This document shows positions 11,412 to 21,139 of a stretch of 64,000 bases of DNA, piece by piece. Under the pieces are notes generated by a model. It did not search any database and was not told the origin of the DNA. It saw nothing but the letters and a program-made list of their open reading frames with translations. This DNA comes from Endotrypanum monterogeii (lineage: Eukaryota > Euglenozoa > Kinetoplastea > Trypanosomatida > Trypanosomatidae): positions 399,219-463,218 of the forward strand of contig CM007347.1 in the NCBI GenBank assembly GCA_000333855.2, in the 5' to 3' direction. The first letter of the stretch is position 1; each line of letters begins with the position of its first letter. The translations under genes and the position numbers were made by a program.

Positions 11412-11989
11412 GGGGATAGTGAACAAGAGAATCGCAATGTGACAAAAAGCGCAGTGGTGAAGTGGGGGGGGGGAATTGCACACTCGCCCGAGAGGCGAGA
11501 ACCACAAGCAATAGAGACAACAATTGAAGCGAGGAAGGCAATGAAAAATGCAAGCAGAATCATGCCGCGAACATGGCAAAGGGAACTAAAAACAAACTTC
11601 GTGAAGGGGAAAATTTGTTTCGAGTCGTCGCTGACCGAAGCACTAAGATCTCCCCTCTACAGAAAACTCGTTGAAGAAGATGTTGACGGTCAAAGAAAGA
11701 GAGAATATATGTTTTCTCCGCCGCTGTGGGGTCAAAGCGTGCAGCAGCACCCCGATATTTCGGTACCTTCCCTCCTCCCTCCCTTCGCCCTCTCCCCCTT
11801 CCCGCCTTAAGAATGTGCCTCAAGTCGCTGCCGCTATTCTCAGTAAGGCGCTGTGTTCTTTTTTTTTCCAGTTTATTTTTGGCTTCTTTTCCCTTTCCTT
11901 GAAGATAGACAAGGGAGGACATTAGGAATACATCGAGATGTCAGCGTTTCCGTACCTAGGCTGTATCAGTATGAGGTCCACCTGTCGTC

Positions 11990-12832
11990 CTAATCCACAC
12001 GATGCATTACTAGAACGGCTGAGGGTACATCAATGCGATCATAACACCAGCCCTTCTGCTGCTCTGCTCGTAGACGCCGCTCCTCGTCGGCGGTGACACC
12101 GGCTACTGTGTGTGTCAGCAAGCTGGCGACAGGCAGCGCAGACGGCGCAGTCACCTGAGAGGAGGAAGTGCGCAGCGCTGCAGTCGATTGGCTTGCGAGC
12201 TCAGACTGATTGGCTGAAGCGTCATCAGCCTTGAGGGGGCGTGAGCTGCGCACACCGGATGTTACAGCGACCTCTCCCGCCTTGGCGCTAACGTGTACAA
12301 TCGCACGATTCGTGAGATGTGTACCCTCGCCAGCCACCTCCGCCCACTGCCCGACGAAGCGCATCTCATGCGGAGTACCAGCATTCAGTAGAAGTTGCGG
12401 TGTGTCGGTCTCCAGCGTCCCCGGTATAAAAAACGCGGCCTCAGGGACAAAGGCCGCGTCAGAGACAGAAAACGAGGATGTCAAGGGACGCGTTTGATCG
12501 CCCGAAACATGGTCCGGGAATTCGCTCGCAGGAGCTGACGAAGTTGGGACATCATCTCCGTGTGCAGCAGAGAAGGATTTGCGTGTGCCCTCGCAGAGAC
12601 GTACATGTCGGAAGAAGTCGAAGCACGGAAAGCGTACAAGGACCGTGTGCACTTCCTCTACCATGCACACCTCCTCGATAACGGATGCGTGAAGTCCAAG
12701 TCCGACCTCGGCACCTTTAACGAGTCGACGCCGTGTGGGGGGGTTACCGACCTCGGCGCCAAGGTGGTCACTAGACCTGGAGCAACTGTCCCCCAGATCC
12801 ACCTCTTCGTTTTCTGCTCGGCAACGCTTCAT
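11990..12832 (-). CDS. 280-residue protein with a TFIIIC tau55-like (GTF3C6-like) signature
   Basis: The ATG at 12832 sits 3-5 nt after a CCCAG acceptor that follows a long pyrimidine tract, which strongly supports a real gene. The protein has a charged N terminus (1-45). A possible beta-barrel region at about 50-180 contains EEVHTVLVRFP near 59-69, then GTLETDTPQLLLN (138-150) and MRFVGQWAEVAGEGTHL (157-173). The order 'E...VLV.FP' then 'G..T.TP.L.......F.G.W....G..L' resembles the TFIIIC tau55/GTF3C6 triple-barrel domain, which helps the RNA polymerase III factor TFIIIC assemble. The C-terminal third is Ser/Ala-rich. The assignment is an inference from motif order only; the protein may be unrelated. 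Confidence 0.8.
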   Translation of the reverse strand: MKRCRAENEEVDLGDSCSRSSDHLGAEVGNPPTRRRLVKGAEVGLGLHASVIEEVCMVEEVHTVLVRFPCFDFFRHVRLCEGTRKSFSAAHGDDVPTSSAPASEFPDHVSGDQTRPLTSSFSVSDAAFVPEAAFFIPGTLETDTPQLLLNAGTPHEMRFVGQWAEVAGEGTHLTNRAIVHVSAKAGEVAVTSGVRSSRPLKADDASANQSELASQSTAALRTSSSQVTAPSALPVASLLTHTVAGVTADEERRLRAEQQKGWCYDRIDVPSAVLVMHRVD

Positions 12833-12837
12833 CAACT

Positions 12838-12900
12838 CTGGGCGAGGCACCAACACAAAAAAAAAGAAAAAAAAGTAGAAAACGGAGAGAAAAAAAAAAA
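12838..12900 (-). promoter_or_regulatory. Predicted spliced-leader acceptor for the 280-residue protein gene
   Basis: About 45 nt of nearly pure pyrimidine on the minus strand (T10 CTCTCCG... T8 C T9), then GTGTTGGTGCCTCGCCCAG. AG falls at 12839-12838, giving a very short 5' UTR of about 5 nt before ATG 12832. This is one of the cleanest acceptors in the window. Confidence 0.7.
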
Positions 12901-13206
12901 GGATGGCGGGTGGGTGCGACTGATCGCGCAGGTAAAAAAAAGAGTGGAGTACAGTTGCCTAGTTCCATGATGCATATAGGGGTCGTTGGTGAATGAGCAA
13001 CAACGAGGGAAAGAGAGTCTAGAGGGAAAAGATCGATGCTTACACCTCTTTTTTCCCTCTCATCGCCCTCCGTTACCCCCGTCCCATCATTTACCCGGTG
13101 CCTAACAGTGATGTGTCCTGTCTCAGCAAACGAGTAGAACCCGGTATAACGATCGCAGCGCCAGACAGAGAAAGGAGGGGGGGTTGCCCTTCACCCAAGG
13201 AATGTG

Positions 13207-13208
<2 letters not shown>

Positions 13209-13265
<57 letters not shown>
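13209..13265. repeat. Compound (CA)n(TA)n microsatellite
   Basis: About 30 bp of CA passing directly into about 27 bp of TA, seen directly, in the 3' flank of the TatD gene. Confidence 0.95.
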
Positions 13266-13268
<3 letters not shown>

Positions 13269-14008
13269 TGGGTGTGGGTGTATTTGGGAAACATGGAAAG
13301 CATGACTAATCGCTTGCCTCCCCTCCCCCCGTCGCCGCTGCCGCTACATTGGCATAGTTAATCTTTGGCAAAATGGCTTCAAGTCTCTAGTAGGGACGAG
13401 CGGAATAAAGCTATCGCGGCACTTGCGGAGCATCGAGCCGCGCCTTCATGTGAAGAGTACGTCAAGCTGTGTGTTCCCATCTTCCTCTCTTGTTTCCCCG
13501 TTTCCTCTCTCCTGAGCAGGTTGCTTAATCATTAATACCCAAATGGGAGACACGACGCAAACACAAACATACACACACGCACACCTACACACATTCTCTG
13601 CTGGAAGTGAGACTTGACCTCCTCGCACACCACTCAGTGCGTTTGTCCAGCAAAATCAAGTGACCACCCATCTGTCAGCTCTGAACCCCCCTCCGCCCAT
13701 CCTCCCACCCACTGGCAGCACCACCATCATCGGCGCACTGACGCCTCGACTGGCGAAACAGAATGCAGCATCTTTACACGTGCGTGATGACCCCCGTCGA
13801 CTTTTTCATTGGAAGTCCGTCAAAGGCTGCGAAGAAATCTCAGAAGCAGGTGTCGGGGTAGAGAGAATGGGAGGGGGTGGGAGAAATGCGCACTTTGAAA
13901 TAGATATGGAGAATGCCCCCCTGCGTGGCGATGGTGCATCCGCCACGAGGCACGCGAGCCAGCAAGCGAGAAGACGCATTTGTGCCTCTCGCTGCCAGAC
14001 GGCCCAAG

Positions 14009-15151
14009 TCAGAGGTGGAAGAGGCGTTTGCAGTTCTCGTACACTGCAGCAATCAGAGTCGCCTCGTCTAACCTTGGCGGCTGATCATTTTCTCTCGTGG
14101 CGGCTGCATTCACGCTACCGAGGTACTCCTCTATTACATGAACGAGGTGGCAAGGCTCATTACGCCTCTCCACACACGCACCCATCTCGAATGACCCCTT
14201 TTTTCTCTTGATTGTCTTGAAGAAGGTGCGCACAAACTGAGCACCGTAGTCCCTGGGCCGCATGTCGCACCACGGGGCGTCAGACTCGAGCATAAGACGA
14301 TCCAATGGAATAGAACTAATCTGAGAGGCAAGAGAAGCATCTCGGAAGGCGCTACAGTTCACGCTCAGGTACAGCCCCATGGACAGCAGTGTCTTCTGCT
14401 CCTCTAGTGAACCGTTAAAGCTGTGCACTACTCCGCGCAACTCTGCACCGAGCAAAGGTGAAGAAAAAGGCGGATGGCCCGCTGCCTCCCTCGCCGTGGC
14501 AGCTCTCGAGTCGATGCCTGCCCAGGCTTCCTTCAGCTGGGACGCAAACCTCATTCCGCAATCGCGCGAGTGGAAGAGAAACGGCAGCTGCAGCGGGGCG
14601 AACGCAGTAAGCTGACGCGTGAAGAATTTTTCCTGAACCTCCCGTGGGCAGCAGTTCAGCTCCGCGTAGTCAAGGCCAATCTCACCTACCGCCACAACAA
14701 CGTCTCGATTCTTATCCACGAGGTTCACGAGGTAATCAAGACGCTCCTGCGCCCACGCCTCCTCTTGCTCAGACGCTGTCGCATCGGTGGTTCCCTCGTG
14801 GTGTGCCACCACCAGGGATGTGTCGCTTTCGGTGACACGTCGGACCTCGTCGTGGTCCAGAGGTCGAAGAAACTCACTGCAGTGCGCTGGGTGTACCCCG
14901 ACAGTACACAGCAATCGCCGATCAGGGTACCGTCGACACAGCGCGATAGCTTTGACGCTTTGAGCGAGGCTGGTGCCAGTTACGATGATCTGTTGTACAT
15001 TGTGCTCCTGCGCGCGAGCCAGGACACAATCAAAGTCGTCATCGTGAAGGCGGTTGCCCTTCCAGTCCACTCCTCGAAAGACGCAATCAGTAAGGTTTGC
15101 CGCAACATCCACGAGGTACGGCGCTGCGCGAACGGGAACTGGAGAAGACAT
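14009..15151 (-). CDS. TatD-family metal-dependent DNase (TATDN1-like)
   Basis: 380 residues, a TIM-barrel amidohydrolase-type nuclease. Family marks are visible in order: VDVAANLTDCVFRG (14-27), where eukaryotic TATDN1 has the same NLTD variant; CTVGVHPAHCSEF (82-94); VVAVGEIGLDY (152-162) with metal ligand E157; FLFHSRDCG (191-199) with H194; GVVHSFNGS (240-248) with H243; and LMLESDAPWCD (286-296) with catalytic D291. The C-terminal RRNEPCHLVHVIE is also typical. TatD enzymes are 3'-5' exonucleases or endonucleases; in trypanosomes they have been linked to kinetoplast or nuclear DNA degradation and repair. The ATG lies 6-7 nt after a CACAG that follows pyrimidine-rich sequence. A polar insertion at about 108-135 separates the first and second conserved blocks. 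Metal ligands are all present. Confidence 0.93.
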   Translation of the reverse strand: MSSPVPVRAAPYLVDVAANLTDCVFRGVDWKGNRLHDDDFDCVLARAQEHNVQQIIVTGTSLAQSVKAIALCRRYPDRRLLCTVGVHPAHCSEFLRPLDHDEVRRVTESDTSLVVAHHEGTTDATASEQEEAWAQERLDYLVNLVDKNRDVVVAVGEIGLDYAELNCCPREVQEKFFTRQLTAFAPLQLPFLFHSRDCGMRFASQLKEAWAGIDSRAATAREAAGHPPFSSPLLGAELRGVVHSFNGSLEEQKTLLSMGLYLSVNCSAFRDASLASQISSIPLDRLMLESDAPWCDMRPRDYGAQFVRTFFKTIKRKKGSFEMGACVERRNEPCHLVHVIEEYLGSVNAAATRENDQPPRLDEATLIAAVYENCKRLFHL

Positions 15152-16802
15152 GTTGTCTGTGAAAGGAGGACGAGATGTGGCGATGGCTGTAAGCACAAAA
15201 GAAAAAAATGTGCCTGCTTCCCACGACTTGGAAGACAGCGTATCGAGCTAATAAGACGCGTCAGAGGGACTAACAAGAGAAATGGAAGGTGCAGTAAAAA
15301 AAAAAAAAGAATGTTTCCACCGCATACGGCAATCAGCAGGGAAATAAAAATAATATACGCACACGCACACGAGCGGAATCGGCATGCCCACGGGCAAGTC
15401 CGTCACGAGCCACGAGGAATGATATACAATACGAAAAAAAATGAAAAACGAAAGGAGAGAGCGTCCTCGAATAACTGGAGCAGAAGAAAAAAACGGTTCA
15501 GTAACACGTATCATTCGCGAGACACACATGAGCGCGTACAAAAAAAAAAGGGCTACCTCAACTCTAGAGGTGACTTCACGGGGCCTCGATTGCCACAATG
15601 AAACGCAACCGGTGAAACGCACGCGTTTGGAAGAGGCGACAGAAGTCGAACAAACCTTCGTTTCCCCAAAGCCTCGTTGGCCTCTCTCTCGTCCGGTTGG
15701 AGGCTGCTTTTTCGCGCGAATGTCATCCACACACGTTCCCCCTCTTCCCCGCCCCAGCAAACTATCCATTAGAAACACTCGGTGTGCGATAACCCCACAC
15801 CACACCAACGGCTAGTGGGCAAGCGGTGAGGTATTGAGCCCACCCGAATATACAACGCCTCGGCTGCGTAAACCGTCAGGCAGCGCACCTGAATACACGC
15901 TTGCTCCACGTGTGTGCCTGTTTCCGTGCCAAATATCGCACAAAACAGCGAGGAACAAAACACATTATGTGAAGAGGTATAAAAAAAAAAAAAGGATTCA
16001 AAATTTTGGTGTGAAATGCGCAAGGAGAGAGAAATCCCGCGCTCCATCCCCCTTACCTTATAGCCAAGTAAGGGGTGCACGACCAACCTCTGCCCCTGGA
16101 AAAAAAAAAGAGAAGACGGGAGAGGAGGGGGGATCACCGTCACATTACGCACGCACGTACACACAGACAGAAAGGTACACACTTAACTGAAAAAGACGAA
16201 AAATCGTTGAGTAACCAAGAGAGACTTTGAAAGAGGGAGAGGGGGGAAGGGGGGCACCGCGATAGGGCAAGGGCAAGCAGTACCTCTTTTTGTGTGTGTG
16301 TGTGTTTTTGTGGGGGATAATAAAGAGAAATGGAAATTAACGAAGCAGAAGACATTTTTTTTTTTTGCGCAACGAAATCAACACAGACGCGAGAACCTAC
16401 CTCGCCGTCCGGTGGTATCTATGGAGTATCAAACAGCAGCTGTAAAGACGGCGATAATACAACGCCGAGTGGAGACACCCCAAAAAAAAAAAAATTAAAG
16501 CGGGAAAGCGTGTAAAGAAACATTTCCCAGAAAATCGCTTGTCAGCATGCGAATAATATTCTACAAGTGTGTAGGTTAAAGGCGAGACAGGAGGAGGAAG
16601 GGGAAAAAAAAGAAAGGGGGCGGGAGGATATGACACGAACACATTCGTGAGTGCGCGTAGACAAACAAACGGCTGCACTTCAATTTTTTTTTTCTAGTTG
16701 AACCAAGAAAAAAAAAAACTGACGATCGACTGAGAAATCTGGGATATTGACCTCTCCCTTTCCCTCACAACTTCAACTGACTATTATCCCTGGAGCGCTC
16801 GC
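15152..16802. other. Intergenic region between Sec6 and the TatD gene
   Basis: About 1.65 kb with A/T homopolymers and purine-rich blocks. The plus-strand open frame that runs over 14474-15601 is mostly antisense to TatD and has no family resemblance. No gene is supported. It should hold the Sec6 3' UTR. Confidence 0.65.
15187..15209 (-). promoter_or_regulatory. Predicted spliced-leader acceptor for the TatD gene
   Basis: Minus strand reads CATTTTTTTCTTTTGTGCTTACAG with AG at 15188-15187. A second candidate AG at 15158-15157 follows TCGTCCTCCTTTCAC and lies 6 nt from the ATG. Either gives a short 5' UTR. Confidence 0.6.
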
Positions 16803-19631
16803 TCAACTCAAAATGCTTTCCAAGGTAGCAACGTCCACAGCCTTGGACTTGACCTTGGGTATCTCCGGCCCACGGACTTTCGTCAAAGCAGCGTCCTCAT
16901 CGAGACGGGCTTTCCGGGCCGCACGCTTCGCAGTCTTCTCCTGATCCATCTTTTGCTGCCTCTCCGCAACACGTTTCTTCTTTGTGCTGCGGCCAAATAA
17001 GCCAGACGACTTCTCGAGCTCCGCGAGGGAGCGATCGATGCTGCCGAGAAACGACGGTGGACGACTCCAGCCGACGGTCGGCATATCCTTCTTGTCGCGC
17101 TTCTGGTAGCTGATCCGCTCTGCCCACACCTCCATGAGTCGCTCACGGGTCTCTCGGTCGATTTCCTGGGGGCGGGCTTCAAAGCAGAAACGAACGACAA
17201 ACGTTGGACAGTCACCGAAGTCGTCGAGGAGTTTGTCCTGAAGGACAAAACTCAAGTCTACTGGTTTTTTAAGAGAGAGCAGCTGCCTCAGCACCTCCAG
17301 CGCGCGCTGCGCGAGGTCGAGCTGCTGGCCCTGCCGATCCGTTGTGTGTTCATTCCACATGTTGACCGATATGTCAATGTCACGTTGCACGCAATCCACA
17401 AAAGTGAGCCAGCTATCCACGGGATTCTTTTTGGGGTTACGAATTACATCAGCCAAGAACTCGACGAGGGTGTTCATGTACTTGACGATATTTCTGGTGA
17501 GCATCTGTAGAGTTACTTTTCGAGACCGCTGATCCTGCAACATCGTCATAAACTCCTCTTCAATGTACTCCGCCTCTGTGTCAACGATGAGCTGAACTGG
17601 ATTTGTCGCATCCGTGTACCACTCGCCTGGTCGAAACACTCGGGCCCATTGATCCTCCACGATCCGCTCCACCTGGGCGGTTATCTCATCCAAATAGGAG
17701 AACGCAGCCTCCACAAGCGCCTCCTGTACCTTCTCAAAGGGCGTGGAGAATATCTCATCACCACCGCCACTGACCCCCGCGGAATCGCCGCCGCCATTGG
17801 CATCGGCATCGTCGTTGCCGACGTCGGGGGTGCGGTAGTCCCAGCACGAGGCAAACTTCAACTCGATGGTGTCGAGGTTGTTTTCAATGGTTGTATAGTC
17901 GTTGCAGAAGGCGTACAGGAAGAGCATGCGACGCTGCTGCCACTCCTCGGGTGGTTGCGGTCTTTGACGGGAGTTGTTATCATCGTCCCAGAAATCGAAG
18001 TCAATCCGCTGCCTGCACTCGTCGATGTAGGCGCAAATGGAGTCGGCGCACGCCTTACCAATTTTACGCATGACGGAACGGTCCACAGCCGTGTTCAGTC
18101 CACTCAGCGACTGTTGCAGCACGCTAAACAGATCGTCCGGCCCGGTGGTGATCGGGAGCCCAGAGGGAAGGATGGTGGGGCCCTTTGGGTCGTTGCATAC
18201 CGTAATGGCACATGCGCGGCACAGCCGCGTCAGGTGAGCCGACAAGCCGCCAACAGCCACTGAGAGGAATGATGCCGACATTTCGTCTATCAAAGACATG
18301 TCAACATGGCGGGCGTAGTCGTTGATATTCATAACTTCACCGTACCACTGAACGAAATGCGATGCCTCGATGAGGTTGGTGGCCTCGAGCTCGTCGGCTT
18401 TGTCGATGTAGTTCTGCATAACATCCATCACCTCCGCATGCAGGGCCTGCACGACGAGACTAAAAAAAGAAAACTTTGAGGAGAGCGGGAACAGCGTAAG
18501 CTCAAAAGCCCCGAGCAGCGGCTCAACCTTCTTCATTTGGTCCAGATACATGGAGATTTGACCGATCGGGTCCACCACATCCTGCATAATCTGATCCCCC
18601 CAGAGCTGCGCAATCCCACTTGCGACGGCTGAGTAGACGCTGTCCTCGTTGATCTGCGACTCCGTCTGCACCCCGTCGCTACTCATGTTGAACACCGGAC
18701 TTTTTATCTCAGTTCCACAGATATCGATGGCCTGCCGCAGACACTCGAAAGGCTCTGGTGTACCCTCATCATCTTTGTATTGACCTCGGCCTGCAAAACT
18801 TATCCCGCCTTGCGCGTTACTTTCTGGTGGGCCGTCCTCGAGAGCCCTCTCGATGGCAGTCACCATCGCATCCTCGCGGAGGAAGGCGAAAAGCTCATTC
18901 ACGAAGAGAGATGAAATAACGTCTAGCTTTTCGAAATAAGGCTCGAACACTGCTTGGAAACTGTGGTAGCGCACGCCGGCTTTAGTAATGACGGTGCGGC
19001 GGATTAGCTGCAGCTTTCTTAAGCGACCGTATAAGGATCGGAACGAGCGCTGCTCCGCCATAGCGTATAGATTTCCATAACGCACCTCCTTGAGCGCTTC
19101 CGACCACTGGATAACGGAGCTCACGTTCTCGCGAAGATGATGCAGCTGCCGGAGATGTTTGTAGCTGAGCGTGTCGGCACCAATACCTTGAATGAGTTTG
19201 CCCTGTTTGAGGAAGAGATCTCTTAGCCCTTGCACCTTACCGTAGTTGCTCTTGACGATCTGCAGCGCGCGCTGTGCCTCAACGATTTGAGAGGAAGCAA
19301 TAGAGTTCATAGTGCGCCGCAGCTCCCGCGACTCGTTCTCACATGACTTCAATAGGCGCGGAACCGTTACCTCAAGATCGGTGTTGAGTAGAAGCTCAGT
19401 GTTGATGCTATTGAGTATCTCCTGCTTGAGGGTTGCCCTCTCCTCCTCGCTGACGTACGGCAACAATTCTTCGGCAGTGTAAAACTGTTCTTTTGAGAAG
19501 GCGGCGGCTGCGTTAAACGCTGACCGAGCAATCGTCCCACCCACGCTTGTGCCACCACCGGTAAACCCATTTCGAGGACCACTCACCACCTCGGTGGCTC
19601 GCTGCTGCCCCTTGGTGATGGACCGCGACAT
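16803..19631 (-). CDS. SEC6: Exocyst complex component Sec6 (EXOC3-like)
   Basis: 942 residues. The exocyst tethers secretory vesicles to the plasma membrane; in trypanosomatids this would be at the flagellar pocket. The N-terminal third is helical with a stretch IVEAQRALQIVKSNYGKVQ (about 107-125), then FEKLDVISSLFVNELFAFL and an FECLRQAIDI block matching the Sec6 'leader' region. The middle has DQMKKVEPLLGAF, VQWYGEVMNINDYARH and GPDDLFSVLQQSLSGLN, the equivalents of the Sec6 'DLF' and helical-bundle motifs. A Gly/Asp-rich insertion lies at about 605-625 and a Lys/Arg-rich tail covers the last about 60 residues. Length is larger than animal or yeast Sec6 (about 750-805), explained by the insertion and tail. 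The ATG follows a TA-rich, T-rich tract and a CACAG. Recognition rests on fold-level pattern, so another exocyst/CATCHR subunit is a smaller possibility. Confidence 0.75.
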   Translation of the reverse strand: MSRSITKGQQRATEVVSGPRNGFTGGGTSVGGTIARSAFNAAAAFSKEQFYTAEELLPYVSEEERATLKQEILNSINTELLLNTDLEVTVPRLLKSCENESRELRRTMNSIASSQIVEAQRALQIVKSNYGKVQGLRDLFLKQGKLIQGIGADTLSYKHLRQLHHLRENVSSVIQWSEALKEVRYGNLYAMAEQRSFRSLYGRLRKLQLIRRTVITKAGVRYHSFQAVFEPYFEKLDVISSLFVNELFAFLREDAMVTAIERALEDGPPESNAQGGISFAGRGQYKDDEGTPEPFECLRQAIDICGTEIKSPVFNMSSDGVQTESQINEDSVYSAVASGIAQLWGDQIMQDVVDPIGQISMYLDQMKKVEPLLGAFELTLFPLSSKFSFFSLVVQALHAEVMDVMQNYIDKADELEATNLIEASHFVQWYGEVMNINDYARHVDMSLIDEMSASFLSVAVGGLSAHLTRLCRACAITVCNDPKGPTILPSGLPITTGPDDLFSVLQQSLSGLNTAVDRSVMRKIGKACADSICAYIDECRQRIDFDFWDDDNNSRQRPQPPEEWQQRRMLFLYAFCNDYTTIENNLDTIELKFASCWDYRTPDVGNDDADANGGGDSAGVSGGGDEIFSTPFEKVQEALVEAAFSYLDEITAQVERIVEDQWARVFRPGEWYTDATNPVQLIVDTEAEYIEEEFMTMLQDQRSRKVTLQMLTRNIVKYMNTLVEFLADVIRNPKKNPVDSWLTFVDCVQRDIDISVNMWNEHTTDRQGQQLDLAQRALEVLRQLLSLKKPVDLSFVLQDKLLDDFGDCPTFVVRFCFEARPQEIDRETRERLMEVWAERISYQKRDKKDMPTVGWSRPPSFLGSIDRSLAELEKSSGLFGRSTKKKRVAERQQKMDQEKTAKRAARKARLDEDAALTKVRGPEIPKVKSKAVDVATLESILS

Positions 19632-19663
19632 GAAGCCGCAGCGGACAACTTGATGGCAATCGT

Positions 19664-19705
19664 CTGTGTCAATACAGAAAAAAAAAATATATATATATAC
19701 ATATA
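19664..19705 (-). promoter_or_regulatory. Predicted spliced-leader acceptor for Sec6, with a TA repeat inside
   Basis: Minus strand has a TA repeat running into TTTTTTTTTCTGTATTGACACAG, AG at 19665-19664, about 32 nt before the ATG at 19631. The T-run plus TA repeat presumably acts as the polypyrimidine element. Confidence 0.5.
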
Positions 19706-20022
19706 TATATGGGGTATGACAAGAAGTATAACTCTGTGCTTGGCATGTGTATGTGAAGAGGGGAGGGGGAGGAAGGAAGGGACATAATTGATCGCGATAA
19801 GCGAACATGTTTGATGGAAATGAAAACACTGAAGGGAACGTACACATTCACACCGACACTTTTGCCCGGTGTGCAGCTTCAGGGCCACTAGGGATCACTT
19901 CCCATATACGATGGACCACAGTAAGGGTCGGGGGAAAAAGAAGGAAAAGAAAAGAAGTGCTACGCGTCAGGAGACGAAGAGGCGGTGCTGTGAAAGAGGT
20001 GAAGAAAAGAACGACCACAGCT

Positions 20023-20047
20023 ACAGCAGCAGCAGCAGCAGCAGCAG
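20023..20047. repeat. (CAG)n trinucleotide repeat
   Basis: About eight CAG units in non-coding sequence, seen directly. On the transcribed strand it reads CTG. Confidence 0.9.
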
Positions 20048-20340
20048 GAGGGGTATCTAGTTGAACAGAACTATAATGGGATGAGAAAAAAACACCTCAA
20101 GGGCCTGTTTGCCTTATGGTTATGTGTCGAGAAATGGTCCCGTAACTGCCAGTGCGAACACCACAATGAGGAATGGCTGTGTGTCAGATGAGTGTATTCG
20201 GTGCTTCAACACATCCCTCTGGCGCGCAACTTCCACCCCCCCCCAGGAGATGTCGCCTCCCCCCGAAGAGAGGACCACAGGCCTAAAGGGGAACCGAGCC
20301 GACGAACACACCGGCATGCGAAAAACACAAAGCATTTCTT

Positions 20341-20366
20341 GTGTGTGTGTGTGTGTGTGTGTGTGT
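20341..20366. repeat. (GT)n microsatellite
   Basis: Thirteen GT units seen directly, about 150 bases 3' of the 208-residue protein gene stop codon. Confidence 0.95.
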
Positions 20367-20512
20367 CGAGTGTTTGTTGTGATGGACGGGTAGAACTGAC
20401 ACGGACTACAACCCCAGAAAAACGTTTTCTGTGTGAAACGCTCGGCCGCGCCACTCTTCTCTACCAAATATTCGGCGACATCGTCGTCGCCTTCTCCCAC
20501 ACTGCCGAGACC

Positions 20513-21139
20513 TTACTTACTTGCGAGAGCTTCTTTTCGCTTTAGATAGTCATTCACAAGCGTGCTCACACGGTCATCCAGGGTCTTCTCTGTATCGTGG
20601 GCACGCGCCTCAACCGCCTCGGGGAGCGTCGGCGCCAGCTCAAACTTCATTTTTGTCAGCCGCTCCACCTCACGCAAGTAGTCTGGAACAAGGTGGTCTG
20701 ACTGCCTGTCCATGCGCTTCGCCTCCTCGATCTCATGATTCAGCTGCGCCACGACGCCACCAAGAAGCACGCTTGAGTGCACACCGAGACAAGCTTTACC
20801 GCCACAGTAGCCGCCCAGGAGGGAGATCCAGCCACTGTATGACCTAAAAAAAGCCCACCGGTTGCCCAACGCCAAACAGGTCGCCATGGTCGCCACCATG
20901 TTGCCGCCGAAATACCCATAGAACCAGTAGTTGCTGTTGAGAAGTGCGGTGTACTTCTCCGTGGACTTGAGCACGCGCGCCCGACTGTCCTCCAGGAAAA
21001 CATTAGCCGTAACAAGTGCCTGTTCGTACTTCTCAGCCGCTGTGAGAGGTTTTTTCCTAGAATTATCAGTGGTCGTCATGTCACCGGTACCCCTACCCCC
21101 TAGGGAGAAAAATGAGCTCTGCTTCGCTTGCGAGAACAT
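20513..21139 (-). CDS. Conserved-looking 208-residue glycine-rich membrane protein
   Basis: I do not recognise this gene. Residues 1-70 are polar and helical (AAEKYEQALVTANVFLEDSRARVLKSTEKY in two parts). Residues 71-135 hold two hydrophobic segments dense in small residues: YWFYGYFGGNMVATMATCLAL (71-91) and GWISLLGGYCGGKACLGV (103-120) with SVLLGGVVAQL after it. The repeated GG/GxxxG spacing suggests glycine-zipper packing, as in mitochondrial inner-membrane proteins. The C-terminal 75 residues are charged and helical. The ATG at 21139 lies 26 nt after a clear acceptor; a second ATG 20 codons in is possible. A mitochondrial membrane role is a guess. Confidence 0.8.
   Translation of the reverse strand: MFSQAKQSSFFSLGGRGTGDMTTTDNSRKKPLTAAEKYEQALVTANVFLEDSRARVLKSTEKYTALLNSNYWFYGYFGGNMVATMATCLALGNRWAFFRSYSGWISLLGGYCGGKACLGVHSSVLLGGVVAQLNHEIEEAKRMDRQSDHLVPDYLREVERLTKMKFELAPTLPEAVEARAHDTEKTLDDRVSTLVNDYLKRKEALASK

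Larger units (their letters stand above)
8726..11989. other. Long intergenic region between the tau55-like gene and ABCA
   Basis: About 3.3 kb with no supportable gene. It holds several (TA)n and (CA)n/(GT)n tracts, a (GCAT)n block at 11394-11411, purine-rich blocks (10283-10310) and homopolymer runs. Reading in transcription direction it should contain the 3' UTR of the 280-residue protein gene and the 5' UTR of ABCA. A 120-codon minus-strand frame at 11560-11922 has an ATG but no recognisable domain and is not called. Confidence 0.65.
12833..14008. other. Intergenic region between TatD nuclease and the tau55-like gene
   Basis: About 1.2 kb. It contains the acceptor described separately, a (CA)n(TA)n tract, and otherwise short frames without recognisable content. 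The right part should be the 3' UTR of the TatD gene. No further gene is seen. Confidence 0.65.
19632..20512. other. Intergenic region between the 208-residue protein gene and Sec6
   Basis: About 0.9 kb with a (CAG)n block, a (GT)n block and short frames only. It should hold the 3' UTR of the 208-residue protein gene. Confidence 0.65.

Noticed and set aside
11560..11922. 120-codon minus-strand frame with an ATG
   Set aside because: No acceptor near its ATG and Gly/Arg-rich low-complexity content; kept as non-coding.
14474..15601. 375-codon plus-strand frame
   Set aside because: Mostly antisense to the TatD nuclease and runs into A-rich intergenic sequence; no domain.
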